Assembly: GCA_036343635.1 (NCBI GenBank)
Contig: JAYYVF010000076.1
Location: forward strand, 1 to 64,000
Length of the DNA stretch: 64,000 nt
Source: GCA-2693325 sp036343635
Lineage (GTDB): Bacteria > Latescibacterota > UBA2968 > UBA8231
Reading direction: 5' to 3'
Part shown: positions 54,701 to 63,337 of the stretch, in pieces
Layout of the letters: each line of letters begins with the position of its first letter
Numbering within the stretch: position 1 is the first letter of the stretch
Program-made: the position numbers and the translations under genes
Notes under the pieces: generated by a model
Databases searched by the model: none
What the model was told of the DNA's origin: nothing
Seen by the model: only the letters and a program-made list of their open reading frames with translations

Positions 54701-56300
54701 TTACGAAGGCGTTTTATTAAGAGATCGCGGTTGGAAAGGCCTACAGCAGTCAGTGCTTGATTACGCAACTAGTGCATTTGGAAATTACGCGAGTGTATTA
54801 CCTAGGAGCTGGTTTGCTTCGCAAGTCATTGGAGAGCGGGCCTATATTGACATCGAGAAGCTTGGAGATAGTAAGAAAAGTTTTGCTGCGGCTTTGCACG
54901 GAGTTTCGCAAGGAGAGGGTGCTCTTATGGGGCTCGAATCACTCCTGGTTGGAACTAAGAGTCGATGGTTTCTTGATGAGGATCGGATGGTGTGTATTCT
55001 ACCTACATCGATTGCTGATATTCTTTCGGTTTCGCTACATGAAATCGGAGAAGTTTCGGTGAATATCATGGGGCAGGCCTACCTCGTTATCGGAATTATA
55101 GATAATGAAATGGTAGATCGGGTGAGAGACTTAGACGACGAAAGTCCGATGCCAGTCGACACTGTTGCCGAGGCAAAGAAAATGGAGGAAATGGCTGGTT
55201 TAGATCCAAGGTTGATGGATACAGCCGCGATAGAAACATTTACTCACCTGTTGGCTCAGAATGTGGTTTTGATGCCGTATCGGCAAGTAATTGATTTGGG
55301 GGGCACGCTACGTTCCATTTCTTTGGCTAATTTCAAAAATCCACAGCATTTGACCGAATTAGTGGAGAGCTTTGTGTCCAGGGTAGCCGTCCCTCTTTTT
55401 GTAGGTACTGGAACCGAGGTTAGCGTTTATACATCGATGGGTTCTGCCACCCTCTCCGGTATGTCTAATCTTTTAGTTCCATTGGCTATCGCGGCTCTTA
55501 TTGTTTTGAATACGATGATGGGGTCAGTTTATGAACGGAGTTCCGAAATAGGAGTATACAGTTCCGTTGGTTTGGCTCCAAGCCACGTAGGTTCATTGTT
55601 TCTGGCCGAGGCTTTTGTATTTGCTATTATGGGTTCTGTATTAGGCTACTTAGTAGGGCAAACGACGACCCTTATTTTAACGAAATATGACTTATTGGCT
55701 GGTATGTTTTTAAACTATTCATCTTTGTCTGCTATTACCTCAACTTCCCTAGTAATGGCTACCGTAATTTTGTCTACGCTATGGCCAGCACGTAAAGCTT
55801 CATCAATGTCGGTACCTGACGTAACTCGTCGCTGGTCTTTTCCCGAGCCGGATGGGGATCATTGGAAATTCGATTTCCCTTTTACTTTGGCAAGTGGGGA
55901 TGCGGCGGGAATTGGAGCTTACCTCCATCGTATATTTTCTTCTTATGGTGAGGGGTCTGTGGGGGAGTTTATGACAGAAGAGGTGAAGCTTTCAAGTGAA
56001 TTAATTGTTGAATCGAAAATATATAAACTTGAATTAATGGCTTGGCTCGCACCGTATGATTTGGGAGTTAGTCAACGGGTAGAGTTGATAATGTCGCCCA
56101 CAGAAGACATCGACGGGATATACCGTATCGAAATTAATATCACAAGATTGAGTGGAGATGTTGCCAGTTGGAAGCGACTCAATGTAGGTTTTTTGAATGT
56201 TTTGAGAAAGCGCTTTTTAGTCTGGCGTACGATTACACCCGAAATGCGCGCTGATTATGTCGCTATGGGGGGTGAAATGGATATTCAATCATCCGTGTAA
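51702..56300 (+). CDS. Fusion of degenerate M28 peptidase and FtsX-type permease
   Basis: A 1532-residue membrane protein. After an N-terminal anchor or signal (LLIALAIPSLLLFG) comes an M28-like aminopeptidase region at about residues 65-510, including an inserted PA-like domain. Its zinc site is degenerate: the usual H-x-D is YYDA (Y297-D298), the GA-N-D-N region is GAENA (309-313), and the usual EE is HFE (H343-F344-E345). A carboxypeptidase-regulatory-like domain lies near 530-590. Two or more hydrophobic segments follow. From about residue 950 to 1370 lies a MacB/FtsX-type permease with a large periplasmic loop (NLRKRKTRTLLTVITLTLL; SSEIGVYSSVGLAPSHVGSLFLAEA). No ABC ATPase is near. The 3' end overlaps the convergent gene by 12 bases. 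Role unknown. Confidence 0.8.
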   Translation: MKFYIKCFLLLIALAIPSLLLFGNPVQINQTVNDYFGWKASLPKAGKLISDSEAKELRKIASQIDSASIAEKIYKLSTMGSRVTGYEGAEKAADFIFENFEKIGLKEVKRESFNVTVPMDKGGTLKVSATSETFPIYGLWPNGVRTPTLPDKGIKGSIIYGGKGSLKDLDGHPIEDCVILLDFDGGQNYLNAASLGASAIIFFDNGGVTREQASDKFLKVSVDIPRFWIDGDIAQKLIKTVVENRGEVRLNARMDWEEVRAENIFGWLPGNADQMPLKTRESAQKWEDQVIVIQAYYDAISVVPAIGPGAENAVSIVTLLEIAKILQKTKPNYSILFLATAGHFEGMAGINDFVYRHSRGSSYFDEKMRKDQRIDFDLMFTLDLSSRSRQSIAFGTGTFYNPEWKTDSYVKYMLTPYSKRLSAVVEEVFSDSTRHIEGLAPSKRTWKNYMPIPLAFASEAVQFVGKKALTFSTPNDTRPFVDTPLDNPHLIDIQNVKSQIENISTMLVWGSRDSELLKPSKLQLEDYGHSLGGSIYWFDRDVNFAVPKSPVSGAVVTYQQIGGNSVGGVRTLILDQTDENGRFRFDIMRNRYSNIIKAYEIDGSGAIVSAPDMGQDGDETYPMEHDWGWWENEMLQVIFKCRALSLFETVDSRYLSVLDHLTVLDDRDGVPQSWGADFIERQSNEEGKVTLASVVYAPSSSRVKVLMSTSLFGVRYLLSGAPDRWLTSPISPEEVGEEELKTALGRGYEIDDGILLRPGYAAARDMWVLDDIRIKQLAKYGVKNEEFMRLHEDARTSLLEARDHLIEKDYTGYKAATREAWGLEGRGYPEIKSTADDTIYGVIFYFALLLPFSFCCERLFFGHSDVRKQLFTAALFFMGIFGIMHLIHPAFKLSSSPYIIFLAFVIFSIGSAALVMILGRFTREVAQRKRATAGVHEADIGRLSATSAAISLGISNLRKRKTRTLLTVITLTLLTFTTQAFTSVQSYLKYYQIPRGNSPGYEGVLLRDRGWKGLQQSVLDYATSAFGNYASVLPRSWFASQVIGERAYIDIEKLGDSKKSFAAALHGVSQGEGALMGLESLLVGTKSRWFLDEDRMVCILPTSIADILSVSLHEIGEVSVNIMGQAYLVIGIIDNEMVDRVRDLDDESPMPVDTVAEAKKMEEMAGLDPRLMDTAAIETFTHLLAQNVVLMPYRQVIDLGGTLRSISLANFKNPQHLTELVESFVSRVAVPLFVGTGTEVSVYTSMGSATLSGMSNLLVPLAIAALIVLNTMMGSVYERSSEIGVYSSVGLAPSHVGSLFLAEAFVFAIMGSVLGYLVGQTTTLILTKYDLLAGMFLNYSSLSAITSTSLVMATVILSTLWPARKASSMSVPDVTRRWSFPEPDGDHWKFDFPFTLASGDAAGIGAYLHRIFSSYGEGSVGEFMTEEVKLSSELIVESKIYKLELMAWLAPYDLGVSQRVELIMSPTEDIDGIYRIEINITRLSGDVASWKRLNVGFLNVLRKRFLVWRTITPEMRADYVAMGGEMDIQSSV

Positions 56301-58283
56301 TATCGGATGTCCGTTACCGGGGAAAAAGACCATATCCACGATAAAAGATATACCAACCGCACTAAAATGCCCTAAGATGAGTCCAATAAAGAAAGGAGCT
56401 GACTTTCTATATAATTCGATTCCTCCAAATCGCATGATCAGACTTTTTGCAGCCCATGCAATAAAAATTGCAGCTGCTTGATTCCGTATCATCCAAACGG
56501 AAGATACGGCAAGTCCAACCGGATGCAGGGGCCACCAGGTAAATCGATATTGTAGGAAGGTTAACAGACTCATCGCTGTAGCGCCTATGCTGAAAAAACT
56601 TAGTTTGTGAAAATCAATCTCAGTAGGAGTTTTTATTTTTGCAATAACATCATCAAAGGCTCTTACTCCAGCACCAGATGAAACACGAAAAAACCAGGAG
56701 TTAAAATTCGATGCCCCTTGGTCGTATGCCATAGTCACCACATACACGAGACTGGCTGAAAAGCCTATGAACAGGGCGATCGCTATAGAAAAAAGAAGGC
56801 CTTTTCTATTCATGGAAAATTTACTGTGCATGCGTGCGGCGTGTGCGGCTGAGGGCATGAATATCGATTGGACATCTCCGAAAAATGAGTAGCTTAAGCC
56901 CAAAGCACCAATTCCGCTTGGAGAAATGGCCCCCGTTCCAAAACTTACTACTGTCATTGCCTGACTTACGATTGGTGTTGTTAAATAAAAAACGCCCGTT
57001 TGAACTACTAATCTCGTGATTCCTAAGTAGGCAATGAAAATACCTGCAAGAAAAAAGACGGCAATGCTAATTTCCATTCCAGCCTTGTATAACCAAACTG
57101 TGAGGTAAAATAGTCCTAACAGCAGCGTGATAGATGAAGTGCGATAAGATAGAAGTTCCTTGTGATCTTCAATAGGTAGAGAAGGGTTCCAGGCTTTTTT
57201 TACTACGTCCTTCAAATGTTCTCTTGCCATCCAAAGGCTCCATAAAACTAGAACTACAAAGGCTCCCCAGCATTGCCATGAAGTAGAAGGAAGACCCCAA
57301 ACGAACGTATCCCCAGTGGTGACACCGATGCCGAAACGATTGAACAGGCCTTCTTCTAACATGGTTACAAGAAAAAAGAACCATATGCTAAATGTTATAT
57401 TTAGATTTGCAAAATACATAAAACCGATAACAGGGAAGTAGTAACGAACGCTGATCGTTGGAAAACCCTCTGCTATCTGAATAGGATGTTCCCATGCTAT
57501 TTCTGGTACGAAATGAAAGAAAAATCCGACAATATTCCACAAAGCTATACCGAGGGGTATACACATTCCCATCCAAAAAACACGGTTGTAAAAGATGGAA
57601 GGGAACCGTCCCGAATTTTGGCTTTTATCCAAAAGTGCTTCAGGAATTTCCATTAGAGGATAGGCTAGACGTTCACGCTCTACCCATTGTTTCCTAAGGA
57701 TGACCACCATACAAAAACAAACGAGATAGAGAGTCCAAATAAAACTTAGCCACCAAAACATTGGCATGCCCCATGCTGCCAACAGGGTTGACCAAGGGAC
57801 GGGTTCGCCAATGGGTAACCCTTCAAAAAACCATGTCATAGCGAGCCCCTCGTTAGAGGGAAGTAGCCAATGCGGTAGATTCGGCAGAACATAGGTGTCC
57901 CACTGATTTTCAGCGGATGCAAAATAGTGCGGTGTGGTTGGTATGGACAGAATGAAACCCATCATAAATATAGGGATGCCGGTAGTGACAAGCCCCATTA
58001 TTAAAACTGTAATAATTTCTGATGGTTGAAGGCCCCAGTCCTTTTTTACAGACTTTAGTATACCGTTAAAAACAATCAGACAGACGAAGAAAAACCCTAC
58101 GGATATTGGGAAAAATGACCAGGAAATTTCTGATGTCCCCAACACCCAGATTGCGTAAGGGGATCCAAGGCATACAACTAAAACCTGAACAATACCAAAT
58201 CCTAAAGATTTGAGAGTAAGACCGTTAGAAAAGTTAGAATCTTCAGAATTTGCGGTTTTTAATGATGTAAAAGATTCTGCCAT
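56289..58283 (-). CDS. DUF6785-type polytopic membrane protein (paralog B)
   Basis: A 664-residue protein from the ATG at 58283. A longer frame to 58328 overlaps the upstream gene and is less likely. About 14 membrane segments, ending FIGLILGHFSAVGISFIVDMVFFPGNGHPILHG-like residues that parallel the 49746-51650 protein. The conserved VVQTGVFYLTTPIVSQAM and FFGDVQSIFMPSAAHAARM segments also match (VVQAGVYYL...; FGDVQSIFMPAGAHGAKM). It lies 7 bases after a CBM9-like gene, so a binding protein and a transporter share one transcript. Function unknown; transport of a sugar- or peptide-type compound is inferred. Confidence 0.78.
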   Translation of the reverse strand: MAESFTSLKTANSEDSNFSNGLTLKSLGFGIVQVLVVCLGSPYAIWVLGTSEISWSFFPISVGFFFVCLIVFNGILKSVKKDWGLQPSEIITVLIMGLVTTGIPIFMMGFILSIPTTPHYFASAENQWDTYVLPNLPHWLLPSNEGLAMTWFFEGLPIGEPVPWSTLLAAWGMPMFWWLSFIWTLYLVCFCMVVILRKQWVERERLAYPLMEIPEALLDKSQNSGRFPSIFYNRVFWMGMCIPLGIALWNIVGFFFHFVPEIAWEHPIQIAEGFPTISVRYYFPVIGFMYFANLNITFSIWFFFLVTMLEEGLFNRFGIGVTTGDTFVWGLPSTSWQCWGAFVVLVLWSLWMAREHLKDVVKKAWNPSLPIEDHKELLSYRTSSITLLLGLFYLTVWLYKAGMEISIAVFFLAGIFIAYLGITRLVVQTGVFYLTTPIVSQAMTVVSFGTGAISPSGIGALGLSYSFFGDVQSIFMPSAAHAARMHSKFSMNRKGLLFSIAIALFIGFSASLVYVVTMAYDQGASNFNSWFFRVSSGAGVRAFDDVIAKIKTPTEIDFHKLSFFSIGATAMSLLTFLQYRFTWWPLHPVGLAVSSVWMIRNQAAAIFIAWAAKSLIMRFGGIELYRKSAPFFIGLILGHFSAVGISFIVDMVFFPGNGHPILHG

Positions 58284-58290
58284 TTTATGG

Positions 58291-59115
58291 CTATTCTTCC
58301 AGGCGATTAATTTTTGAAGCGGGACCACTCAATACTAATGGCGTCCACGTGTTGTCATCGTCACCGTTACCGTATATCATAAAATGTCCTCCATAGTCCC
58401 CACCATCAGGATCGGTGTGTACGATTTCAATGCTGTATTCATCTCCAATTGTTGGTGGCGTCCAACGCGGATCACTTTCTTTAAACGTATGGGAAAAGGA
58501 TATCCTAGCTTCAAGTACGAATCCACCGGCTCCCCATTCGGGCCTATCGATTACTACATAGCTGGATGCTGTCTGCGGTAGGGGTTCTTCGATATAAGTG
58601 TCTTTTGAATTCCCATGACGCCACCAAGCATAATCTTTATTTTTCTTTGGTGAGGCTGTAAAACAGAATGCGTTATCACCTTGGCCGAACCATTCGCTGG
58701 CACGATCTCTAGGACCTTCCATAAACCAACAAATGGCATCTCGAAAATACCATCTTTTTGGGGCGGGATTTGGATCTTTAATGTCGCGGATATTGTCGTG
58801 GACCTCTGCTCCGAGATAGAGATAATTTTTATCCCATGCGATGAAGTATCGGGCGTGAAGGTCATCTTCTAAGTTGGAGTTTTCTCCGTGATCGGTTAGT
58901 CTGTTTCTGGCACCTCTGTCTAATTGGTAAAAAGTGGAATTTTTGATTCTATTGATGTCCCATACTCCGTCGTTATGGGCTAAATCACGCCATTCGGATA
59001 AATTACCATCTATTGTTGGGGATGAGGTCAAAAGTGGTGCATGTATGACACTATTTACTTGACCGTAAAGTGTTGTATTAATGCCGATAAGAAGCGCATA
59101 AAATAACGGCACCAT
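58291..59115 (-). CDS. Secreted CBM9-like protein
   Basis: A 274-residue protein with a signal peptide (VPLFYALLIGINTTLYGQ). The mature domain begins with the TSSPTIDGNLSEWRDL pattern of CBM9-like modules, followed by IAWDKNYLYLGAEVHDN and a C-terminal region with HTDPDGGDYGGHF and GNGDDDNTWTPLVL. It is predicted to bind a polysaccharide or other surface ligand outside the inner membrane. AAGGA lies 7 bases before the ATG at 59115. It is the first gene of a two-gene minus-strand operon with a DUF6785-type transporter and is divergent from a sugar ABC transport operon. Confidence 0.82.
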   Translation of the reverse strand: MVPLFYALLIGINTTLYGQVNSVIHAPLLTSSPTIDGNLSEWRDLAHNDGVWDINRIKNSTFYQLDRGARNRLTDHGENSNLEDDLHARYFIAWDKNYLYLGAEVHDNIRDIKDPNPAPKRWYFRDAICWFMEGPRDRASEWFGQGDNAFCFTASPKKNKDYAWWRHGNSKDTYIEEPLPQTASSYVVIDRPEWGAGGFVLEARISFSHTFKESDPRWTPPTIGDEYSIEIVHTDPDGGDYGGHFMIYGNGDDDNTWTPLVLSGPASKINRLEE

Positions 59116-59212
59116 AAACTATCCTTTTTTAATTTTCGTGAGCAACATCTCCGGATAGTAACTATAGCCAAAAATCAGATATTCGTCTACACGGACAATT
59201 TTTTTTGCAGTG

Positions 59213-59218
59213 TATAAT
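59213..59218 (+). promoter_or_regulatory. Consensus -10 element upstream of the ABC transport operon
   Basis: A perfect TATAAT lies about 78 bases before the ATG of the solute-binding protein gene. A CGGACA at 59192-59197 could act as a -35 with a short 15-base spacer. The gap between this operon and the divergent CBM9-like gene is 180 bases and holds no other recognisable feature. Confidence 0.35.
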
Positions 59219-59295
59219 CTTCATGGATATTTGCCGTTAATTGCTTTATTTCCTAATCTCTTTATTGGTATGCATACACCATTCATGGGAAAACA

Positions 59296-60567
59296 ATGAA
59301 GTATTTATTATCACTAAAACTGATCGCAATAGTCTGTGTATTGTCTTGCTCCAAACCCGAGCGTATTGTTCCAGGTGAGCCTGTCAAAGTTATTATTTGG
59401 GAATTTGGTGGACTGCCGGGAATGCAAGCTTGGACGAAGCAGGCGGTTGGTGGATTTAACGCCTCCCGTGACGACATAGAAATTGAGTTAGAGCAACGAG
59501 ATTGGGCGACCCAGCGTGAAAGTTTGATAAGTACAACAATATTGGGAGATGGTCCAGATATTGTTAGAGTACACCACAAGTATTCAGTTGAATTTGGACA
59601 ACTGGGAGGTCTTTATCCTCTCGATTCTTTTGCCGATTTCCCGAAAGTAAAAGATTTAATCTTAGATAATGTCTGGGAACAAGTTTCTTATGATGGCCGA
59701 TATTATGGTGTCCCCGTTACTATGGCACCGTTCATTCTGGCTGTGAATACGAGCATACTGTCTGAAAATGGTTTGGAAGTACCGGAAACGTGGGAAGATT
59801 TTGAAGAGCTTGGAAATTTCTTAGCAAAGAAGGGTATACATGTTTTTACGATGCCGGGTGGAGTTAATTTAGATACTGCCTACCGATTTCTGCCTTTATT
59901 AATGAAAGCAGGTGGTCGGGTTTTTGATCGGAATTGGACGAGGGCCACGTTTAATGGATCTGCCGGTGTAGCGGCATTGGAATTTCTTGTGAATTTGAAA
60001 AAGAGTGGGTTTATGCCTGCGGCAAGCGCTGCGTATCGGTTTGATGAAAATGCGGCTCACTGGTCCTCTGGCAAAGCGGCCTTGTCTATTGAGGGACCTT
60101 GGTGGCAAAATGCGACTAGCGGAAATTATGGATTTGATTTATCGAATCTCGCATTGGCTCCGGTGCCCCGACCGTCAAAAAAGATTGGAGATAGTCCATC
60201 AGCAACTCTTTTAGACGTGTTTATGATGTCTATTACAGGATATACTCCCGTTCCTGAATATGCTTGGGAGGTTATGAAGACGTTATACGTTGAGGATCCT
60301 GTTTGGAGGGCTCCTAACCCTGATTTGGGAGGTATTCCAACCCAGAAAGCGGCTTACGAAAATGGAATAGAATCTGACTATATTGGTTTGGACGTTATGG
60401 CAGAAGAAGGGGAAAATGCAGTTGGATGGCCTGGACACCCTAGTATCACCGAAATTCAACGTCATATTGCCGACGCTGTAAATATTGCATTAGTAGGAAC
60501 GATGACGCCCAAAGAGGCCTTGGATCAAGCTGCAGAATCCGTAAATGAGATTCTCGGTGATTATTGA
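59296..60567 (+). CDS. Sugar ABC transporter, solute-binding lipoprotein (family 1)
   Basis: A 423-residue lipoprotein (lipobox VLSC, C18). The mature chain has the family 1 extracellular solute-binding layout: VKVIIWEFGGLPGM, DGPDIVRVHH, YGVPVTMAPFILAVNTSIL and AALSIEGPWWQ. It captures a carbohydrate, probably an oligosaccharide, in the periplasm and delivers it to the two permeases encoded next. The gap to the first permease is 24 bases. No ATPase subunit is in the operon. The substrate cannot be named from sequence. Confidence 0.9.
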   Translation: MKYLLSLKLIAIVCVLSCSKPERIVPGEPVKVIIWEFGGLPGMQAWTKQAVGGFNASRDDIEIELEQRDWATQRESLISTTILGDGPDIVRVHHKYSVEFGQLGGLYPLDSFADFPKVKDLILDNVWEQVSYDGRYYGVPVTMAPFILAVNTSILSENGLEVPETWEDFEELGNFLAKKGIHVFTMPGGVNLDTAYRFLPLLMKAGGRVFDRNWTRATFNGSAGVAALEFLVNLKKSGFMPAASAAYRFDENAAHWSSGKAALSIEGPWWQNATSGNYGFDLSNLALAPVPRPSKKIGDSPSATLLDVFMMSITGYTPVPEYAWEVMKTLYVEDPVWRAPNPDLGGIPTQKAAYENGIESDYIGLDVMAEEGENAVGWPGHPSITEIQRHIADAVNIALVGTMTPKEALDQAAESVNEILGDY

Positions 60568-60591
60568 TGTTCAGAAGAAAATTGAATAGAA

Positions 60592-61494
60592 ATGAATGAT
60601 AGATTAACCAAACAATTGACCCCTTATTATTTTTTGTTGCCAGCGCTACTTGTTCTGCTTGTGATAATACTTTACCCAGTAGTCAGCAACTCTATTATGA
60701 GTTTGCATAAAGTGAGACTGTTAAAAGGATACGGTCAAGGAGATCTTTTTATAGGTTTCAGTAACTACGTAAAACTGCTTGGAAGTAAGGCGTTTATAAG
60801 CAGTATGATAGTTTCTATACGATTTACTCTATTGTCGCTGCCAATAGCCTTTGTTCTGGGATTAGGTATGGCATTAATATTTAACGAGATAAAAAAGTAT
60901 CGCCCTGTATTTACCGGATGTCTTTTAATCCCTTGGGCAATAGCGCCTGTAGTTACAGGATATATGTGGAGGTGGTTATTTCACGATAGTTTTGGTTTGA
61001 TAAATTATGGCCTACTTAACCTTGGTTTTATTGACTCCAATATACCTTGGTTAGCTCAGCCGGATACTGCTATGATGGCTGCTATTACGGCAAACGTATG
61101 GCGGTTTATGCCTTATATAACGATCATGCTTTTGGCCGGCTTACAGGGTGTTTCAACAGAGCTTTATGAATCAGCACAGGTTGACGGAGCGAACGTAATT
61201 CAACGTTTTTTTAACGTTACTCTTCCTCAGTTGAGAAATGTTATCGGTGTAGTGTTTCTTTTCGCCACGATATGGATGGTCAATGATTTTGCTCTCATTT
61301 TCATTATGACAGAGGGTGGTCCAGCCCGAGCTACAGAAGTGGTGCCTATCACTATTTACAGAATAGCTTTTGAACATCTTAAGCTTGGTCGAGGTGCAGC
61401 CGCAGGTCTAATATTGCTTGTTTTTCTTTTATTTATGAGTGCTCTCTTTATTCGGATGCTCTTTAAGGATCGTGAGGGCACCCGTGCTGCTTAG
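60592..61494 (+). CDS. Sugar ABC transporter permease (MalF/UgpA type)
   Basis: A 300-residue inner-membrane permease with six segments. The ATPase-contacting EAA loop reads ESAQVDGANVIQRFFNVTLPQL. The N-terminal PYYFLLPALLVLLVIILYP is typical of the MalF/UgpA group without the extra N-terminal segments of MalF itself. It forms the heterodimeric channel with the following permease. It starts at ATG 60592 and overlaps the next gene. Confidence 0.92.
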   Translation: MNDRLTKQLTPYYFLLPALLVLLVIILYPVVSNSIMSLHKVRLLKGYGQGDLFIGFSNYVKLLGSKAFISSMIVSIRFTLLSLPIAFVLGLGMALIFNEIKKYRPVFTGCLLIPWAIAPVVTGYMWRWLFHDSFGLINYGLLNLGFIDSNIPWLAQPDTAMMAAITANVWRFMPYITIMLLAGLQGVSTELYESAQVDGANVIQRFFNVTLPQLRNVIGVVFLFATIWMVNDFALIFIMTEGGPARATEVVPITIYRIAFEHLKLGRGAAAGLILLVFLLFMSALFIRMLFKDREGTRAA

Positions 61495-62323
61495 GACCCA
61501 GGGCCGAATAAAAAAGTGTGTTTCGTATGGAATTGGTGGCTTGTTTATTGTTAGTTTGCTCCTACCTTTGATTTGGGTTCTGACTACGTCGGTAAGGCCG
61601 TTGTCAGAGGTTTTAGCTACTCCACCTAAAATCATTCCTGAGATTTTGACCTTTCAAGCATATGTTGAACTCTGGGATGCGGGTCCGTTCGCAAAATATT
61701 TTTTAAACAGTATCGTTATTTCATTAGCGACTGCTTTAGTTGCTCTGTCTTTTAGTGTCAGTGCAGCCTATGCATTTGCAAGATTCAAATTCCCAGGTGC
61801 AACTCTGCTACTAATGATTGTCGTAATGTCACAGATGCTGCCTGGTTCGTCTATACTTATCCCTATTTTTCAGGTAATCAGAACTTTGGGACTTTTAGAC
61901 ACGCATGTTGGTATGGTTCTAGTTTATACTGGATTCGCCATTCCCTTCTGTACTTGGCTTCTTAACGGTTATTTTGGAGCGATCCCATCAGATTTGGAGC
62001 AGGCGGCATTAATAGATGGTTGTAATCGTTTACAACTTCTTTATCGGATAATATTACCTTTGGCCGCGCCGGCAATTATAGCAGTTGGCACATTTGCGTT
62101 TCTTTTATCATGGAATGAATTCCTTTTTGCGTTTGTTTTGACTAAGTCTAAGGCACTTACAATTGCCGTGGGGCTTCGTTCAGCGTTTCTTGGTCAATAT
62201 GTAAACAAATACGATCAACTGTTCGCAGCGTCCCTTATTTTTAGCCTTCTACCTATCGTCCTATTTATTGCGCTTCAGCGATACTTCGTTCAAGGTCTTA
62301 CCGCTGGAGCAGTAAAAGAGTAG
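61484..62323 (+). CDS. Sugar ABC transporter permease (MalG/UgpE type)
   Basis: A 279-residue inner-membrane permease with six segments. The EAA loop is EQAALIDGCNRLQLLYRIILPLAAPA. I chose the GTG at 61484, which has GAGGG 5 bases upstream and an 11-base overlap with the previous gene. A longer frame from GTG 61439 would overlap by 56 bases. It pairs with the preceding permease. The C-terminus AVKE-like tail is normal for the family. Confidence 0.9.
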   Translation: MLLRTQGRIKKCVSYGIGGLFIVSLLLPLIWVLTTSVRPLSEVLATPPKIIPEILTFQAYVELWDAGPFAKYFLNSIVISLATALVALSFSVSAAYAFARFKFPGATLLLMIVVMSQMLPGSSILIPIFQVIRTLGLLDTHVGMVLVYTGFAIPFCTWLLNGYFGAIPSDLEQAALIDGCNRLQLLYRIILPLAAPAIIAVGTFAFLLSWNEFLFAFVLTKSKALTIAVGLRSAFLGQYVNKYDQLFAASLIFSLLPIVLFIALQRYFVQGLTAGAVKE

Positions 62324-62353
62324 CGACACCAAATTATAGTTGGAGATTTGTTT

Positions 62354-63337
62354 ATGAATTTAGTTAAATACCTTTTGCTTTTAATGATTTTTTCAATTGC
62401 GTGTAGCGGTCCACAAGATGATTCAGATCGTTTGAAGATTGGATATGTGGTAAACTTCAAGTCACATGAGTGGTATCAAAATATTTGCAGAGCTGCTGAA
62501 AAACATGCAGAAAAAATGGGTGTTGATTTAATTATTGCTGACGCAAATAATGACGTTGCGGCTCAAATATCAAAAGCAGAGAATCTTTTGGCGCAAGGTG
62601 TAGATGTGTTGGTTCTCACTCCTGTAGATGCCAAGGCTATGGGGACTATCGTGAGTCAGGCGAAAGAATCGGGAGTTCGTGTTATAACTGAGTCTAATCC
62701 AGTTCCCGGTAGTGACACTTATGTGGGAATAGATAATGAGGCTAGCGGTTTTAAGGCTGGCACGTGGTTCGCTGAATACGCAAATTCACATAATATTTCT
62801 CCTAAGGTCTTAATTATAGGTTTTCCTAATTTTGATGACTGCCGAAAACGTGTGGAAGGTTTTAAACGCGGATTAATTGAAAGTGGTATGTCTTACGAAA
62901 TTATACAAGAAGTAGATGGACAGGGTCTGAAAGAAAAAGCTTTTAAAGTGGCGCAAGACGCACTTACTGCAAACCCGAATATTAACGCGATATTTGGAAT
63001 TAATGATGATTCTGTGTCCGGAGGGATCTCGGCGTATAAGGCAGCAAATCTAAATGAGAAAAATTTAACAGCTATTGGATTTGGTTTTGAGGGGACCGTA
63101 GGACAGACGGCTTTAATGGGTGACACACCGTATCGCTCTGCATTAGCAATGTTTCCTGATTTTGTTGGGGTATCGTTGGTTGATGCTTCTATTGAGCTGT
63201 TTGCTAATAAAAAGTTACCCGATCATTATGAGACACCGACGATAATGATAACGCGTGAAAATGTAGACCGGTTTTATGATGCCAAAACAGATACATTTAC
63301 GATGGATTTAGATGCTGTTAGAGCATTGTTACAATGA
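62354..63337 (+). CDS. RbsB-like sugar-binding lipoprotein
   Basis: A 327-residue periplasmic-binding lipoprotein of the ribose-binding (Peripla_BP_4) family, with lipobox SIAC (C17). Typical motifs are IGYVVNFKSHEWYQN, AENLLAQGVDVLVLTPVD and INAIFGINDDS. The ATG at 62354 was chosen over a TTG two codons earlier because GGAG lies 8 bases upstream. It is 30 bases downstream of the MalG-type permease and overlaps the RbsC-type permease start (ATGA). It belongs to a second, distinct transporter type rather than to the MalEFG-type cassette. Confidence 0.9.
   Translation: MNLVKYLLLLMIFSIACSGPQDDSDRLKIGYVVNFKSHEWYQNICRAAEKHAEKMGVDLIIADANNDVAAQISKAENLLAQGVDVLVLTPVDAKAMGTIVSQAKESGVRVITESNPVPGSDTYVGIDNEASGFKAGTWFAEYANSHNISPKVLIIGFPNFDDCRKRVEGFKRGLIESGMSYEIIQEVDGQGLKEKAFKVAQDALTANPNINAIFGINDDSVSGGISAYKAANLNEKNLTAIGFGFEGTVGQTALMGDTPYRSALAMFPDFVGVSLVDASIELFANKKLPDHYETPTIMITRENVDRFYDAKTDTFTMDLDAVRALLQ

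Noticed and set aside
56270..56310. Hairpin at the convergent ends of the M28-FtsX and DUF6785 genes
   Set aside because: Only a six-base stem without a T run; too weak to call a terminator.
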